Shown here: positions 4,356-7,648 of the stretch, one piece after another
Layout of the letters: each line of letters begins with the position of its first letter
Numbering within the stretch: the stretch's first letter is position 1
Assembly (NCBI GenBank): GCA_022704885.1
Contig: JAKJFO010000136.1
Coordinates: forward strand, 356 to 8,003
Direction of reading: 5' to 3'
Origin: Candidatus Rifleibacteriota bacterium
GTDB taxonomy: Bacteria > Riflebacteria > Ozemobacteria > Ozemobacterales > Ozemobacteraceae
Length of the DNA stretch: 7,648 bases
Position numbers and translations under genes: made by a program
Notes under the pieces: model-generated
What the model saw: the letters and a program-made list of their open reading frames with translations, nothing else
Told to the model about the DNA's origin: nothing
Database searches by the model: none

Positions 4356-7115
4356 ATGTATATTGTTACCAACGAAAACCGCAATTTCGATCAGGTTCTG
4401 CCACTGGTTGGCGGAAAAGGCGGCAATCTGCTCAAGCTGACGGCTGCCGGCGCCGATGTGCCAGCTTTTGTCGTGCTCAAAAAGAACTGTTTCGACGAGT
4501 TCATCGGTTCCTTTCGCGGCGAATTCAACAAATATCTCAAGGCAATCGACTGCTCGACCCCCGAAAGCATCGCGAGAACTGCCGGCGCCCTGCGCAAATG
4601 CATGCTTGAACACCCGATTCCTGACCGCATCAAAAATGACCTGTTCAACTCCCTCAAAAAACAGCTGCCGGAAGGAACTTTCGTAGCCGTGCGCTCTTCG
4701 GCACTGGGTGAAGATTCCAAAGAGTTTTCCTATGCCGGAATGCTCGATACCTGTCTGTTCAGGCGCAGCGAAGCCGAAATCTGTGAGGCCGTAGTGACCT
4801 GCTGGTCTTCGATTTATTCCGATCGAGCTGTTGCGTATCGCAACATGCGCAACATCGCGCAGGATACGGTTTCGATGGCAGTCGTCGTTCAGGAAATGAT
4901 CGATGGCGTTGCTTCCGGTGTCACTTTTACCGTAAATCCGACGACGCGTTACGAAGACGAGATGCTGATTACCTCTGTTTTCGGGCTCGGCGAAGGCCTG
5001 GTTTCAGGTACGCTCGATTCCGACCAGTTTATCTGTCTCAAGAAAGATGTTTACCCGGTCGTCGAAAAGCAGCTGGCCAACAAGGTCGAAAAGCTGGTTT
5101 TCGACCGCGAAAAGAATTACGGCACAATTACCGTCGAAGTCTCCGCTGAAGAAGCGAAAAAGTCGAGTCTGAGCGAAGCTCAGCTGCGTGCCATCGCAAC
5201 TGTCTGCCATCGTATCGAAGGCAGCTACAACAAGGTTCCGCAGGATATCGAATGGACGATCGACTCGGCCGGCCGCGTGCGCATTCTGCAGGCCCGCCCG
5301 ATCACGACGATCGACCGGCCAATTCCCTCAGAACGTGGCTACAGCACGATCTGGGACAACTCGAACATCGTCGAAAGCTATTCGGGCGTGACCACGCCGC
5401 TGACTTTCTCGTTCGCCATCTATGCCTACCACCGCGTCTACGTGCAGTTTTGCCAGGTGCTGATGGTGCCCGACGAAGAGATTCAGGAAAACGATTACGC
5501 TTTTGCCAACATGCTTGGTTTCTTGAACGGCCGCATCTATTACAATCTCAAGAACTGGTATCGCCTGATTTCGGTGCTGCCGGGCTACAGCTACAACAGC
5601 CGCTTCATGGAAGGCATGATGGGCGTCAAGGTCAGCTATGACAAGTCGGTAAAGCAGAAGAATGTCGGTTTTTTCAGTAAGTATTTCGTCGAACTGCCTC
5701 GCCTGGCACTGGTTGGCGCTAATCTCGCCTATCGTTTCTGGAGAACCGATGCCGAAGTGAAGCGTTTCATGGATGTTTATCAGGCCATGTACAACAAATA
5801 CAAAGACTTCGATTTCAACGCGGCACCGGCACACAAGCTTATCGATATTTTCAACGAGCTCGACAATACCGTGCTGGCCCACTGGAAAGCCCCGATTATC
5901 AACGATTTCATGGCAATGATCTTTTACGGCGTGCTTGACGCGCTCATGAAAAAATGGGATCTCAACGCTGACCCGGCGCTCAAAAATGACCTTCTCGCCG
6001 GTCAGGGCAACGTCGAAAGTACTTTACCGTTACGCAATATTCAGAAGATCGCGCGTTTTGTAGCTGCTGACAGCGAGCTCAAAGAACTGTTCAGGAATAA
6101 GCCGGCGGTCGAGCTCAAAGGCATGTTCATTCCGGTGCCCGGTAATGACCGGCCGGCGAGTCATCAGCAGCTGGGCAGCCAGATTGCCGAATACCTCGAA
6201 AAGTTCGGTTATCGCGCTATGTGCGAACTCAAGCTTGAAGAACCTTCGATGAACGAGCGCCCAGAATTTCTCTTCGATATGATCAAGAATTACGCGGCCG
6301 CGCCGATGCCGGTCGAAGAAGATATCGGCGAAAAAGAGCGCCAGGTGCGTGAGGTTGCTGAACGCAAGGTTCGCGATGTTCTGGGTGACCAGAAGATTTT
6401 CGGTCTGATCAAAAAGATCGATGTGCTGATGTTTGTCGCCAACTGGGCCAAGAAGGCCATGGCGGTGCGCGAATACCAGCGTTTTGCCAGAACCCGCATG
6501 TATGGCCTGATGAGCCGCATCTATAAGGCTTTTGGTCTACGTTTCGTCGAACGCGGCGTGCTCGACAAGGTCGATGACATTTTCTATCTGACCATGCAGG
6601 AAACTCTTGAATACGTAAGCGGCACCGCCCGCAGTCAGAAGCTGCGTGAGCTTTCGGCCCTGCGCCGCGCTGAATTCGACGAGTACCGCGCAATGGATGA
6701 GCTGCCCGACCGTATCGAAACTACCGGTATCACCTATTGCAATGACCTCACCCGTGGCATGTTGCCAACTAATGTCGAAGATAACGATCCTGATATCATT
6801 CGCGGTATTGGTGGCTGTTCCGGTAAGGTAACCGGTAAGGTCAAAGTTATTCTCAATCCGAGCGACGATATGTCGCTCAATGGTGAAATTCTTGTGGCCG
6901 CCCGCACCGATCCGGGCTGGGTGCCGTTGTTCGCCACCGCTTCAGCTTTGCTGATCGAACGTGGCAGCATGCTGTCGCACTCGGTCATCGTTGCGCGCGA
7001 ACTCGGTCTGCCGGCAGTAGTTGGTGCCACCGGCGTAACCAAAAAGGTCAAGACCGGTGATGTGGTTGAGCTCGATGGCACGACCGGCATCGTCAAGGTC
7101 ATTTCAAGGGCATGA
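4356..7115 (+). CDS. PEP-synthase/rifampin-phosphotransferase-like dikinase, substrate unknown
   Basis: A 919-residue protein with three parts. The N-terminal ATP-grasp region (PPDK_N; about 1-325) has GGKGGN (19-24), VAVRSSALGEDS (110-121), GVASGVTFTVNP (184-195), FGLGEGLVSG (209-218), DIEW (Glu299) and QARPIT (312-317). A long central region (about 328-815) begins TIWDNSNIVESYSGVTTPLT. The C-terminal swivelling domain (819-919) has GSMLSHSVIVARELGLPAV, with the phosphocarrier His875. True PEP synthase and PPDK have the order ATP-His-TIM barrel; here the His domain is last and no PEP/pyruvate barrel is visible. This is the order of rifampin phosphotransferase, which phosphorylates an alcohol of its substrate using ATP's beta phosphate. 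It is somewhat longer than that enzyme (about 865 residues). I prefer the ATG at 4356 (AGGGG eight or so bases upstream) to an in-frame TTG seven codons earlier. The stop overlaps the next ATG. Drug resistance is possible but the biosynthetic neighbours argue for a pathway substrate. Confidence 0.85.
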   Translation: MYIVTNENRNFDQVLPLVGGKGGNLLKLTAAGADVPAFVVLKKNCFDEFIGSFRGEFNKYLKAIDCSTPESIARTAGALRKCMLEHPIPDRIKNDLFNSLKKQLPEGTFVAVRSSALGEDSKEFSYAGMLDTCLFRRSEAEICEAVVTCWSSIYSDRAVAYRNMRNIAQDTVSMAVVVQEMIDGVASGVTFTVNPTTRYEDEMLITSVFGLGEGLVSGTLDSDQFICLKKDVYPVVEKQLANKVEKLVFDREKNYGTITVEVSAEEAKKSSLSEAQLRAIATVCHRIEGSYNKVPQDIEWTIDSAGRVRILQARPITTIDRPIPSERGYSTIWDNSNIVESYSGVTTPLTFSFAIYAYHRVYVQFCQVLMVPDEEIQENDYAFANMLGFLNGRIYYNLKNWYRLISVLPGYSYNSRFMEGMMGVKVSYDKSVKQKNVGFFSKYFVELPRLALVGANLAYRFWRTDAEVKRFMDVYQAMYNKYKDFDFNAAPAHKLIDIFNELDNTVLAHWKAPIINDFMAMIFYGVLDALMKKWDLNADPALKNDLLAGQGNVESTLPLRNIQKIARFVAADSELKELFRNKPAVELKGMFIPVPGNDRPASHQQLGSQIAEYLEKFGYRAMCELKLEEPSMNERPEFLFDMIKNYAAAPMPVEEDIGEKERQVREVAERKVRDVLGDQKIFGLIKKIDVLMFVANWAKKAMAVREYQRFARTRMYGLMSRIYKAFGLRFVERGVLDKVDDIFYLTMQETLEYVSGTARSQKLRELSALRRAEFDEYRAMDELPDRIETTGITYCNDLTRGMLPTNVEDNDPDIIRGIGGCSGKVTGKVKVILNPSDDMSLNGEILVAARTDPGWVPLFATASALLIERGSMLSHSVIVARELGLPAVVGATGVTKKVKTGDVVELDGTTGIVKVISRA

Positions 7116-7648
7116 ACGAACAGCAGAACAACAAACAACCTCAACAGCGCAAGCGCTTCGCAGACCAGCAGTTCAGGGCGGCGGCGCGTTTCATCGTGCG
7201 CTACCGTCGCGCACTGGCTCTTCTGCTGTTGATCGCATGTGTCGGCGGTCTGTATTTTGCGCGTAATATCAATCTCGACAACAGTCTCGAGCTCTGGTTC
7301 CTCGAAGACGACCCGACACTGGCCGCCTATCGTGAATTCAAAGAGAAATACGGTAATGACGAAGTTATTCTCGCAATGATCGACTGTCGTAAAGACGGCA
7401 TGTTTTCACCAGCGATGCTGACCGCCATCTATAAGGCTTCCCGGGCCATCGAAGACGATACTCATAATTTCCGGCGTGTGCTCAGCGTCGGGCTGTCTCC
7501 CTACATAGGCCTGCAGAACGATGAGCTGATAATCGAAGATCTGATGAACGGCCCGGTAGAAACAGCAGAAGAGGCGGAACGGATCAAGGCGCGTTTTTTG
7601 GATGACCCGTTCAAACGAAAAATTCTGCAGAATGCAAGCTCGACCTGG
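7112..7648 (+). CDS. RND/MMPL-superfamily exporter, N-terminal part (3' partial)
   Basis: The frame is open from ATG (7112) to the window edge, giving 179 residues. A polar, Gln/Asn/Arg-rich cytoplasmic lead (1-33) precedes one transmembrane helix (about 34-50). After it come NINLDNSLELWFLEDDPTLA (52-71), then YREFKEKYGNDEVILAMID. This is the typical start of the first periplasmic loop in large RND/MMPL exporters of the HpnN/lipid-transporter type (a substrate-bound 'WF..DDP....Y..F...G.DE' pattern). The start codon overlaps the stop of the preceding dikinase-like gene as ATGA, so the two are translationally coupled. By family it uses the proton gradient to move lipids or other hydrophobic molecules across or out of the inner membrane; the cargo is not readable from this fragment. 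An HpnN name is not warranted, since no hopanoid gene is in view. Confidence 0.8.
   Translation, partial: MNEQQNNKQPQQRKRFADQQFRAAARFIVRYRRALALLLLIACVGGLYFARNINLDNSLELWFLEDDPTLAAYREFKEKYGNDEVILAMIDCRKDGMFSPAMLTAIYKASRAIEDDTHNFRRVLSVGLSPYIGLQNDELIIEDLMNGPVETAEEAERIKARFLDDPFKRKILQNASSTW

Noticed and set aside
5328..5882. 184-codon open frame on the minus strand
   Set aside because: It is antisense to the central domain of the dikinase-like gene, whose frame is intact and has family motifs on both sides.
4356..7115. Naming the gene ppsA (PEP synthase)
   Set aside because: The domain order is ATP-grasp, unknown, His domain last, with no PEP/pyruvate barrel.

Overview
This window looks like part of a chromosome from a Gram-negative-type bacterium. 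It is moderately GC-rich, ORFs are closely packed, and an RND-family exporter is present. The sequence does not fix the taxon. An HMG-CoA-reductase (HMGR) domain in a bacterium with this codon use would fit some spirochaetes, deltaproteobacteria-like lineages or candidate phyla such as Riflebacteria, but that is a guess. I see no phage, IS element, CRISPR array, tRNA or rRNA.

Layout. (1) Positions 1-1853 hold the 3' part of a large plus-strand gene. It encodes the end of an AMP-dependent acyl-acid ligase, an acyl carrier protein (ACP) domain and a complete class I-like HMGR domain in one chain. (2) Positions 1855-2613, one base after it, hold a formyltransferase-fold enzyme with its catalytic Asn/His/Asp. 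(3) Positions 2614-3397 lie between plus-strand genes. On the minus strand they carry two small hydrophobic ORFs, one with a strong Shine-Dalgarno, and on the plus side the leader of the next operon. (4) Positions 3398-4318 encode a UbiA-superfamily membrane protein with a normal first Asp motif but a replaced second one. (5) Positions 4356-7115 encode a 919-residue dikinase-type phosphotransferase. Its order is ATP-grasp, a unique central domain, then the phosphohistidine domain, as in rifampin phosphotransferase and not as in PEP synthase. (6) From 7112 to the window edge, overlapping it by ATGA, is the N-terminus of an RND/MMPL-type exporter.

How the genes may work together (inference). 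The ligase-ACP-HMGR protein has the parts to activate a carboxylic acid, hold it as a phosphopantetheine thioester in cis, and reduce it by four electrons to a primary alcohol. That is the logic of a carboxylic acid reductase, with an HMGR-type reductase in place of the usual SDR domain. The formyltransferase, UbiA-like protein, dikinase-like phosphotransferase and RND exporter would then suit modification, phosphorylation and export of a lipid-like or other hydrophobic product. No gene here proves the product. The fusion enzyme, the rifampin-phosphotransferase-like enzyme and the variant UbiA protein are the best leads to an undescribed pathway.
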